Origin: JAYRWN01 sp041917975 | GTDB lineage: Bacteria; Bacteroidota; Bacteroidia; Chitinophagales; Saprospiraceae | Direction of reading: 5' to 3' | Assembly (NCBI GenBank): GCA_041917975.1 | Contig: JAYRWN010000322.1 | Coordinates: 1-8,733 of the forward strand | DNA: 8,733 nucleotides | Shown: one piece after another, positions 1-5,657 of the stretch | How positions within the stretch are numbered: position 1 is the stretch's first letter | How the letters are laid out: every line of letters starts with the position of its first letter | Notes under the pieces: generated by a model | The model's input: only the letters and a program-made list of their open reading frames with translations | The model's database searches: none | Told to the model about the DNA's origin: nothing | Position numbers and translations under genes: made by a program

Positions 1-74
1 AATAAAACTAATTAATTGGTGCTAAAATTTAATGATAAAATAATAATACACAATCAATGCACATACTTAATAGA

Positions 75-94
75 TTCCTCCGCTGCGGTCGGAA
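75..94. repeat. Short imperfect palindrome of the Bacteroidota intergenic type
   Basis: TTCC-T-CCGC-T-GCGG-TC-GGAA forms a short hairpin with arms TTCC/GGAA and CCGC/GCGG. Similar GC-rich palindromes in AT-rich intergenic DNA are common in Bacteroidota genomes; that is background knowledge and was not searched here. No gene is seen in 1-190. Confidence 0.5.
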
Positions 95-200
95 AGACAA
101 AAAAATAAATTGGAGAATATTTCCCTCTTGGTTACGGCATATTCAGCTTAAGGATTTTTGAATGTTTTTAAGCGTTTAGAAATGAATACAGCTTGACTTT

Positions 201-270
201 CCTGCCTGCCGAGTACGGATCGGCGCAGCAGGCCTGCCTGCCAAGCAAGACTTCGGCGCAGGCAGGCAGA
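201..270. repeat. GC-rich CTGCCTGCC inverted-repeat cluster
   Basis: CTGCCTGCC at 202-210 is matched by its reverse complement GGCAGGCAG at 261-269, and a further GCCTGCCTGCC lies at 232-242. The block is much richer in GC than its surroundings and looks like a REP-type intergenic repeat. A long open frame crosses it (ATG at 193) but shows no protein-like sequence here. Confidence 0.6.
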
Positions 271-332
271 TTGGTCCTTTTGCGCAAGTCGGAGCGCAGG
301 GGAGATCCCGTCTGGCGGGGACAAAAGGACAA
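271..332. repeat. Long imperfect inverted repeat, possible hairpin
   Basis: TTGGTCCTTTTG at 271-282 pairs with CAAAAGGACAA at 322-332, with one bulged G on the left arm. The 39-nt interior is GC-rich. It directly abuts the CTGCCTGCC repeat cluster. It could be a repeat unit or a degenerate terminator; the sequence does not decide. Confidence 0.5.
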
Positions 333-420
333 GAAAAATAGACCGAAGAGCGGAAGATTGATCACCATGAGATTCCAGAAACTTGAAAATAAAGCAAATC
401 GGGTTAGAATCACACCCGTT

Positions 421-672
421 GTTACTACTATTTGCTTTTATTATACTACATCACAGCGGAGCCACACCCCCTATAAATGGGTCAAGGATGTACCAACAGA
501 TACCTCTAAATTATACCTGCACCTGTGTATCATGAGATATTTAGTTAACATCATCGCTCCGGAAAATTCGTTCTCCGTTAAACTCCAAGCCTTACTTAAA
601 AAATACCCTTCTGTTGATCCTAAAGCCATAGGTCTGAAAGAAAGTTGGACTAAAGAACCTTTATGGAACTAA
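421..672 (+). pseudogene. Abi-family (Abi_2-like) protein, C-terminal remnant
   Basis: The last 65 or so residues resemble the C-terminus of Abi-family proteins (abortive-infection AbiD/AbiF type): KLYLHLCIMRYLVNII, then a stretch with PENSF, LLKKYPSVD, and a final GLKESWTKEPLW before the stop. Upstream, TTICFYYTT sits where this family usually carries the RNxCAHHxR motif, so the paired histidines appear to have become tyrosines. The open frame continues back to an ATG at 193, but that part reads through GC-rich palindromic repeats and has no family resemblance; the usual N-terminal 200 or so residues are missing. I read this as a truncated, decayed phage-defence gene. The alternative is a short novel protein that uses the repeat DNA as coding sequence, which I consider unlikely. 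Family assignment is from memory of the motif pattern. Confidence 0.6.
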
Positions 673-734
673 AGACACTTAATAATCAGATACTGTTATT
701 GCGATATCCCTGAATATCATTTAACCTTAAAAAG

Positions 735-764
735 TTGCCTAATCAAATATATTGCTTATCTTTG
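735..764 (+). promoter_or_regulatory. Bacteroidota-type sigma-A promoter for the helicase
   Basis: TTG at 735-737 and TATCTTTG at 757-764 are separated by 19 bp and fit the Bacteroidota consensus TTTG / 19-21 bp / TAnnTTTG. Transcription would start near 771, giving a leader of about 165 nt before the ATG at 936. Confidence 0.75.
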
Positions 765-783
765 CCCCGTATTAAGCACTGGG

Positions 784-919
784 AAGTCATGATGACTTGA
801 AAAAATATCTCTTTTTCCTTGTGCCGGATGCACGTGAGGATAGATATTTAATTTTTATAATTCCATACTTACCTCGTCATAATTTTAATTTTTAACCGAA
901 CTCAAAACGATTGTTTTGA
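784..919 (+). promoter_or_regulatory. Structured 5' leader of the DEAD-box helicase gene
   Basis: Three structures lie between the promoter and the start codon. AAGTCAT-G-ATGACTT (784-798) is a perfect palindrome and overlaps a three-codon mini-ORF, ATG ATG ACT TGA (789-800). A long hairpin follows: AAATATCT (803-810) pairs with AGATATTT (842-849), TCCT (816-819) with AGGA (837-840) and GTGC (821-824) with GCAC (830-833) around a CGGAT loop. TCAAAAC-GATT-GTTTTGA (902-919) is a 7-bp hairpin ending 16 nt before the ATG. Long structured leaders are typical of cold-induced RNA-helicase and cold-shock genes, so temperature control is a reasonable inference; no known riboswitch class was recognised. 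Confidence 0.5.
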
Positions 920-935
920 TTAATGACCAAATTTT

Positions 936-2153
936 ATGTTTAAAACTTCCTCGCGCCGCCAAAGCTCACGCGTGCGCACGTTCGTCTCGGATACGGCGAA
1001 AACCTTTGCCGTAAAACGTCAATCCCAACCTCCGAAAATCAAATCTTCGACCATGAAGATGGACCAGTTGGTCAAAAAAGCCCAGCCCGTAGAACAAATA
1101 GAATACCAGCCCGGCCGCTCCTTCCCGGAGATGGACCTGCATCCGGCGCTGAAAGAAAACATTCGCCTGAAAAAGTACACCTACCCTACGGAAATACAGG
1201 AAAAAACCATCGACCATATCCTGGCCGGACAGGATGTCCTGGGCATCGCCCAAACGGGCACCGGCAAAACCGCCGCCTTCCTCATCCCGCTCATCCAGCA
1301 ACTGCTCACCCAACCGCACCCCTTCCAAACGTTGGTGCTCGTACCCACCCGTGAACTCGCCCTGCAAATCGAAGAAGAATTTAAAGCCTTAAGCCAGCAT
1401 CTAAACCTGAGTTACGCCACGCTGATCGGCGGGACCAACGTGGGCCGGGATGTCAAAAAATTGCAGCGGACGCACCATTTGATCATCGGCACGCCGGGGC
1501 GCATTGAAGATTTAGCCGGCCAAGGCGTCTTGAAGCTCCATCACTTCTCCAAACTGGTGTTGGATGAATTCGACCGTATGTTGGACATCGGTTTTGCTCC
1601 GGCGGTGACCCGCATCATCCGGGCCATCCCCAAGCGCACCCAGACCATCTTATTTTCGGCTACCCTGGACCCCAATCAGCGCCATTTGATCCAAAACATC
1701 CTCACCGCTCCGGCGGAAGTGATGGTCAGCAGCGGACAGGTCACCGGCGAACACATTGATCAGGATGTGATCCGCCTGGCTCAGGGTGAAAACAAGCTGG
1801 AGGTGCTCATCCGCCTGTTGAAGAACAAGGACATGCAGAAAACGATAGTTTTTGCCGAGACGAAACGCACGGTGAAACAGTTGTGTGTGCGCCTGAACCG
1901 CGCCGGCATCCAAGCGGATGCTTTACACGGCGATAAGACCCAGAATAACCGCACCAAAACGCTGGACAGATTCCGCCAGAACCGCTTAAGCGTGTTGGTG
2001 GCCACCGATGTAGCCGCCCGCGGTCTGGATATCGATAACGTGACCCATGTGATCAATTATCAGGTCCCCCGCACCTTTGAAAGTTACCTGCACCGCATTG
2101 GCCGCACCGGCCGCGCCGGCAAAGCCGGCAAAGCGCTGACCCTGGTGGAGTAA
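936..2153 (+). CDS. DEAD-box ATP-dependent RNA helicase (RhlE/CsdA-like)
   Basis: ATP-dependent unwinding of RNA duplexes, in bacteria usually linked to ribosome assembly, mRNA decay or cold adaptation; cytoplasmic. The 405-residue protein carries the motif series in order: Q motif (F63, P84-T85, Q88), motif I AQTGTGKT (105-112), Ia PTRELA (137-142), Ib TPGR (186-189), II DEFD (210-213), III SAT (241-243), V ARGLDID (361-367) and VI HRIGRTGRAG (386-395). Motif II reads DEFD rather than DEAD; D and E are kept, so ATP hydrolysis should be preserved. The first 60 residues are a basic extension. The protein stops ten residues after motif VI, with none of the C-terminal tail many relatives have. 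The gene is clearly richer in GC than most of the window and has its own promoter and structured leader. The start at 936 lies just after a small hairpin. The family call is secure; the subfamily is not. Confidence 0.95.
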   Translation: MFKTSSRRQSSRVRTFVSDTAKTFAVKRQSQPPKIKSSTMKMDQLVKKAQPVEQIEYQPGRSFPEMDLHPALKENIRLKKYTYPTEIQEKTIDHILAGQDVLGIAQTGTGKTAAFLIPLIQQLLTQPHPFQTLVLVPTRELALQIEEEFKALSQHLNLSYATLIGGTNVGRDVKKLQRTHHLIIGTPGRIEDLAGQGVLKLHHFSKLVLDEFDRMLDIGFAPAVTRIIRAIPKRTQTILFSATLDPNQRHLIQNILTAPAEVMVSSGQVTGEHIDQDVIRLAQGENKLEVLIRLLKNKDMQKTIVFAETKRTVKQLCVRLNRAGIQADALHGDKTQNNRTKTLDRFRQNRLSVLVATDVAARGLDIDNVTHVINYQVPRTFESYLHRIGRTGRAGKAGKALTLVE

Positions 2154-2597
2154 TTTGGGGTGACAGTATTGGATATTATTTACCATGCTGGGTAAAGATG
2201 TGACCTAAGTATATTTACATATTACAACTGTCAGGTTGAAATGGTTTGCCTGCGTTGTGGCATGATCAGTGGTCAAGTTTATTTTGTCTGCAAGTAACCA
2301 CTCTAAAATTTCTTCCAGATATGGACCCGATGACATGGTAGGACACTATCATGTCCATTTTGGTGTAGCTGCACCGTCTGGACCGCTATGTAGACACCAT
2401 ATTTTTTCCCCCCTTTCCTAGGCAAACCTTTACCTGATTATCAAACAAATCTGGATATCCAACTTAAGCTAATACCTTCGGAACAGATCATTAATACTAT
2501 AGTGCGTTGCTTCACATATTCGCTGAAGCCTTCGATCAGTTTCTTTCTCCTTTTAAAAAAAATGGAAAAAAACGCGTAGATAAGGTGACCTTTTTTC
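2154..2597. other. Gene-poor interval downstream of the helicase
   Basis: No convincing gene. There is no strong intrinsic terminator directly after the helicase stop. A small hairpin, GGACA-CTATCA-TGTCC, lies at 2341-2356. A 43-codon open frame runs on the minus strand from 2336 to 2205 with no recognisable motif. The 3' part, from about 2500, may contain further decayed recombinase sequence leading into the remnant that begins near 2598, but no motif proves it. Confidence 0.4.
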
Positions 2598-2840
2598 TTG
2601 ATGCGTCACTTATACTCAAAAAAGCCATTTGACAAAACTTTGATAAAAATGATAAAATCAAATATTTTACCGGCATTCCCATGCCACCCATCTGCGGGAG
2701 CGGGAGTAGAACTGATAGTCATCCAGCAGTCATTTAGGGACAACTCTTTGAAAACCTACGAAATGTTCACTCATCTGGGCGATGTAAATAAAACAAGCCA
2801 CTTAGGTCCTCTGAATTTTCTGGAGAGTTGGCAACTTTAG
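2598..2840 (+). pseudogene. Tyrosine recombinase/integrase, frameshifted 3' remnant (copy 1)
   Basis: This is the C-terminal half of a XerC/D-like tyrosine recombinase catalytic domain. YSKKPFDKTLIKMIKSN fits the helix before box II. Box II itself, RHSHATHLRER (2671-2703), lies in the next forward frame, while GVELIVIQQ...NSLKTYEMFTHL (2705-2775) is back in the first, so about one base has been lost near 2695-2705. The position of the nucleophilic tyrosine in the family motif KTTEIYTHV is here KTYEMFTHL, with Phe in its place. The frame ends at a TAG in 2838-2840 after a tail, GPLNFLESWQL, that matches the usual SPLD end. No N-terminal SAM-like domain or first catalytic Arg is visible. Frameshift, missing N-terminus and Tyr-to-Phe together say it is dead. 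A second copy lies at 7130-7340. Confidence 0.75.
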
Positions 2841-2870
2841 ATATTAAAATATACACGCCATAACATACGT
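2823..2870 (+). repeat. Recombinase-tail repeat A, copy 1
   Basis: GAGAGTTGGCAACTTTAG (2823-2840), then ATATTAAAATAT and a TACGT at 2866-2870, is matched by 7322-7370 at essentially the same spacing. It covers the end of the recombinase remnant and about 30 bp beyond. Resemblance stops at TACGT, 10 bp before the ATG of the next gene. AGTTG-G-CAACT inside it is a small palindrome. Confidence 0.7.
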
Positions 2871-2879
2871 ATATACATA

Positions 2880-3470
2880 ATGTTCTCGCCGACCAATAAA
2901 AAACAATCAAAAAATATGGCCAAAAAATCTTCATATTATTATTCAAGCCCTTTTATTGAATTTTTTACAGTTTCGATACTACTGCTTACAATGTCAGGGT
3001 TGTTCTCTGTTCGTTGTAAGTCAATAAATAAACAATCCGAAGGTTCAAAACCAATAATCATGTATGAACAGGACACCACAATTGAAATCCGTAGAAAGTA
3101 CACAATAAAAGTTCCTAGTAGCTTTAAGATTAATTCAGGAGCTGGTGATGATACTAAGTTCTTGCAATTATTTTCTGAAAATGGTGAAATCTTTTTAGGA
3201 TATGAATACGGAATCGAAGAAGTAGCAACGGATAAAATTGACACCAAATCGCTAAGAAATAAATATGAAAAAGTTGATAAAATTAAAAAATTGCGAGAAT
3301 CAGTTGTGGTAATGGCATATAGTCCAACAACTGCTAAACTTCGGAATATAAAAGGTGAAATAATTATTGAACATGATGGGATATTAACGGCAATTTTGAA
3401 CTTTAGTTGTAGTTCCGACAAATTAGACTACCTAACAGCAATTATAATGACCATTAAATCAATTGATTAA
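2880..3470 (+). CDS. Hypothetical secreted or membrane-anchored protein
   Basis: I do not recognise the family. The 196-residue product has a basic N-terminus, one hydrophobic segment at about residues 24-42 and a Cys at 46 in SVRCKS. The Arg before the Cys makes a lipobox unlikely, so an uncleaved anchor or ordinary signal peptide is as likely as a lipoprotein. The rest is a compact mixed alpha/beta domain of about 140 residues with RKYTIKVPSSFKIN and FLQLFSENGEIFLGYEYG; the pattern recalls PsbP/DUF1795-like surface domains, but this is weak. A second start at 2916 (Met13), preceded by an A-rich stretch as is usual in Bacteroidota, would give MAKKSS and a more normal signal sequence; I consider it equally plausible. 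The gene begins 10 bp after a recombinase-derived repeat and ends 63 bp before the metalloprotease gene on the same strand, so the two may be cotranscribed. AT-rich. Confidence 0.8.
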   Translation: MFSPTNKKQSKNMAKKSSYYYSSPFIEFFTVSILLLTMSGLFSVRCKSINKQSEGSKPIIMYEQDTTIEIRRKYTIKVPSSFKINSGAGDDTKFLQLFSENGEIFLGYEYGIEEVATDKIDTKSLRNKYEKVDKIKKLRESVVVMAYSPTTAKLRNIKGEIIIEHDGILTAILNFSCSSDKLDYLTAIIMTIKSID

Positions 3471-3533
3471 TTAACCTTATAGAGCATAGTTTTCTTTCAA
3501 AGAGTATTATCATGAATCAAATATCACTTTACC

Positions 3534-4862
3534 ATGAAAAAATTACTTTTCTTATCGTTTTCAATTTTCATGCTATTTGCATGGAACACCGACGCACAAA
3601 ATGAATCAGACCCTTGTGGATATGTGCCAGATCAACAGTACTTCATGTTATGGAAAAACCCTAAATCCATACAAAACAAAAGGTTGGAGTTCTTGAAAAA
3701 TTTCTCATTTTGGGAAGTTTACCAAATACCATCACTTGAATATAAAAATGAGAAGTTCCAATTACCCAAATCCATAACATTTCAAGGTGAAGATGTTGCT
3801 GAAGAAAACCGCTTGGTTATCACCAGGGTAATACCAATTATTGCACATATCATTAGAAGAACTGACGGAACTGGTGGGCTTTCAAATGCTAATTTGAATG
3901 CTGCAATTGAAACTGCTAACGGATTTTACAATAATTTCCATTTTAAATTGATTGTTTGTGAAACCAGATTCATAAATTCAGATGCTATTTTCAATAATGC
4001 GTTTTTATCAGAAGACGATAATACTGGAAATTCAAATGCATCTTTCAATGTTTTGGATGTAACTAGGAGAAATGTTGCAAGGTATTTGAATATTTACTTT
4101 GTTCCCAGCTCCGATGCATCTTGGACATGGAGACCTAATAATAATAACAGAAAACAACACATTCTTATGCTTAATTCACAAGCAATCAATGGGACGACAG
4201 TAAGTCATGAAATAGGTCACTGGTTTGATTTATTGCATACCCATGATGGGGGAGATGAATTAGTAGATGGAACAAATTGTACAACTGCTGGAGATTTTGT
4301 TTGTGACACTCCTGCAGACCCTAATTTATCTGGAAACGTAAATGCAAGCTGTGTTTATATAGGAACAAGAATAGATGCAAATGGAGATAAATATAATCCA
4401 GATACGAGAAACTTGTTATCATATGCAGGAAGGTGCAGGAATAGATTTTCTGATGGGCAAATTTATCGGATGCAGTCCGCACTATTTGGGATGCAGGATG
4501 ATAGGGGCTACACATTCACTACTTGTTCAAACTGGACTCGTTTAGCTACCAACGATCCGGAATATTCGGATGGCTCAGGGTGGAATGATGTCAACTATTA
4601 TTCCACCATTCAAACGGCGGTGGTAAATAACGAACTGTATTTGTTGGCCCGTGCCAATGCCGGTATTCACCTTAATAAATTCAATGCCGCCACCAACAGT
4701 TGGGTGCGGCTTGCTACCAACGATCCGAATTATTCGGATGGCTCAGGATGGAATGATGTCACCAATTATTCCACCATTCAAACGGCGGTGGTAAATAACG
4801 AACTGTATTTGTTGGCCCGTGCCAATGCCGGTATTCACCTTAATAAATATAAAGGTCAATAA
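3534..4862 (+). CDS. Secreted M43 (pappalysin-like) zinc metalloprotease with C-terminal repeats
   Basis: A 442-residue extracellular zinc endopeptidase. Residues 1-21 are a signal peptide, with cleavage expected after TDA. The zinc-binding motif HEIGHWFDLLH (H225, E226, H229, H235) is that of M43/metzincin peptidases, followed by GDFVCDTPAD (253-262) and several cysteines (249, 257, 273, 301) as in M43B enzymes. Two deviations: the Gly common in HExxHxxGxxH is Asp232, and the Met-turn (usually NxMSY or NfMDY) reads NLLSY (293-297), with Leu for Met; GRCRNRFSDGQIYRM follows as expected. Residues 336-391 and 392-438 are two nearly identical repeats containing STIQTAVVNNELYLLARANAGIHL, resembling blades of a propeller-type binding domain. 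There is no Bacteroidota type IX sorting domain; the protein ends right after the second repeat. It is probably a digestive or interaction protease; the substrate is unknown. The upstream small exported protein may be its operon partner. Confidence 0.9.
   Translation: MKKLLFLSFSIFMLFAWNTDAQNESDPCGYVPDQQYFMLWKNPKSIQNKRLEFLKNFSFWEVYQIPSLEYKNEKFQLPKSITFQGEDVAEENRLVITRVIPIIAHIIRRTDGTGGLSNANLNAAIETANGFYNNFHFKLIVCETRFINSDAIFNNAFLSEDDNTGNSNASFNVLDVTRRNVARYLNIYFVPSSDASWTWRPNNNNRKQHILMLNSQAINGTTVSHEIGHWFDLLHTHDGGDELVDGTNCTTAGDFVCDTPADPNLSGNVNASCVYIGTRIDANGDKYNPDTRNLLSYAGRCRNRFSDGQIYRMQSALFGMQDDRGYTFTTCSNWTRLATNDPEYSDGSGWNDVNYYSTIQTAVVNNELYLLARANAGIHLNKFNAATNSWVRLATNDPNYSDGSGWNDVTNYSTIQTAVVNNELYLLARANAGIHLNKYKGQ
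4545..4848 (+). repeat. Intragenic tandem repeat, 168-bp unit, in the metalloprotease gene
   Basis: Unit 1 spans 4545-4712 and unit 2 4713-4848 (partial, 136 bp). Over about 80 bp, from TATTCCACCATTC to CTTAATAAAT, the two are identical at the DNA level, which suggests recent duplication or gene conversion. The repeats are richer in GC and use different codons from the AT-rich protease part of the same gene. Confidence 0.9.
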
Positions 4863-4993
4863 GGAGTTTTATTAACACGGAGTCTGATTTTTAAAGTTTC
4901 TCGAATTGAAAAATTAACATTGATTTCAGCCGATGCATTCATATTTTGATGTAAAAAAAAGATTCAAACAAAATTGAAAGAAGGCTGGCGAGA

Positions 4994-5150
4994 GTCGAAT
5001 AGGCAAAGGGGAGTTTCACCCCTTTGCCTCTCACAGAACCGTACCCTTCGACACCCACATCCCAGGCTTAGCTCCGCTCAGGGTAAACCAAGCCGACCCC
5101 ATATTCGGCGGTTCCCCGGTTGCACCAGGACCAGCAAAATGTAAAGGAGA
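4994..5150 (-). mobile_element. Group II intron 3'-end fragment (domains V/VI), copy 1
   Basis: Read on the minus strand, GAACCGCCGAAT and the later TACGGTTCTGTGAGAGG provide the two sides of a domain V-like stem (GAACCG/CGGTTC), followed by a domain VI hairpin with perfect 11-bp arms, AGGCAAAGGGG / CCCCTTTGCCT (5001-5011 and 5019-5029 on plus), and a 3' end near TTCGAC at 4994-4999. The usual domain V catalytic triad AGC reads AAC. About 48 nt (5044-5091) separates the two domain V strands where only a short helix and tetraloop are expected. No reverse transcriptase is encoded. This is a dead or non-autonomous fragment; the assignment rests on the recognised domain V/VI pattern. Confidence 0.6.
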
Positions 5151-5236
5151 AGTAAGCGTCCAGGGAACTAAACCTGATCGGAGCATACCTAGGATTTCAA
5201 AGGGAGGAGTTCATGGATTCTGTTGATGGGATAGAG

Positions 5237-5289
5237 TATTCCGGAGCAAAGTGAGCCACTTTACCAGCCGCATATTGATGTGAGCCAGC
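5237..5289 (-). mobile_element. IS21-like terminal repeats, left-end orientation
   Basis: CCGGAGCAAAGTGAGCCAC at 5241-5259 and a degenerate second unit with CCG (5268) and GTGAGCCA (5280-5287) resemble the tandem terminal repeats of Bacteroidota IS21-family elements, whose ends carry several copies of GTGGCTCACTTTGnnCCGG. The matching inverted set is at 8484-8536. No istA or istB gene lies nearby. Confidence 0.55.
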
Positions 5290-5551
5290 ATTTTTTGCAA
5301 ACTGCTCAGCACCCAGACGGTTACCGACCCAGCACCTCCGGGCGGTTTGCTCACCGAGTCCGTCTCTTTGAGCGGAGGGCCCTTAGACCAGGCATTTCGC
5401 CCAGCCAACAAAAAAAAGCTCGCTTTCTTTTCTTTTTATTCCTCCATCATTCCTGTACCTTAGCAGGGCACACACAGGCGTTTGGCTCAATGCCGGGTGA
5501 GGTGGTTAATTGAACATTCTACCTCGCATCAACTTTTGTGCTATGTTGACA
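5290..5551. other. Non-coding, decayed interval before the transporter gene
   Basis: Short open frames on both strands here show no family pattern. Fragments such as NRLGAEQFAKN on the minus strand next to the IS21-like repeats may be the eroded end of a mobile-element ORF, but I cannot name it. A poly-A run lies at 5409-5416. No promoter close to the Bacteroidota consensus was found. Confidence 0.35.
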
Positions 5552-5597
5552 GTTTAGTGCTCCGAAATCCGCTTCTTCGCAAAGCCGCAAAACGTTA
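5552..5597 (+). repeat. Repeat C, copy 1 (AGTGCT ... CTTCGC ... CGTTA)
   Basis: About 46 bp matching 8544-8588: GTGCT, AAA, CCGC, CTTCGC, AAGCC and a closing CGTTA occur in the same order and at nearly the same spacing. It ends 60 bp before the transporter start. The layout recalls integron attC sites, which sit just upstream of the next cassette gene, but no left core site or convincing folded attC was found, so its nature is open. Confidence 0.6.
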
Positions 5598-5657
5598 CCA
5601 GCAACCCTAAACGACCGACTGTGCAGACATCAAATCCGACAAGTAACAAGACAGATT

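Noticed and set aside
193..672. A complete 159-residue plus-strand gene
   Set aside because: The first half reads through GC-rich palindromic repeats and has no protein-like pattern; only the Abi-like C-terminal part is supported, so I call a remnant.
939..2186. Minus-strand open frames opposite the helicase gene
   Set aside because: They are shadows of the GC-rich helicase coding sequence and show no motifs.
2205..2336. A 43-residue minus-strand open frame starting MSSGPYLEEILEWLL
   Set aside because: Protein-like in places, but no family, promoter or ribosome-binding site; too short to claim.
2598..2840. An intact 80-residue gene
   Set aside because: The frame is the end of a tyrosine recombinase whose box II lies in another frame; it is a frameshifted remnant.
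5211..5411. Minus-strand open frame as the C-terminus of a group II reverse transcriptase (HINMRLVKWLTLL looked maturase-like)
   Set aside because: This part of the frame is just a translation of the IS21-like terminal repeats at 5237-5289; no other reverse transcriptase motif lies upstream.
5500..5600. A true integron attC site
   Set aside because: The right end CGTTA and position are suggestive, but no left core site, no GTTRRRY match and no stable fold were found; kept only as repeat C.
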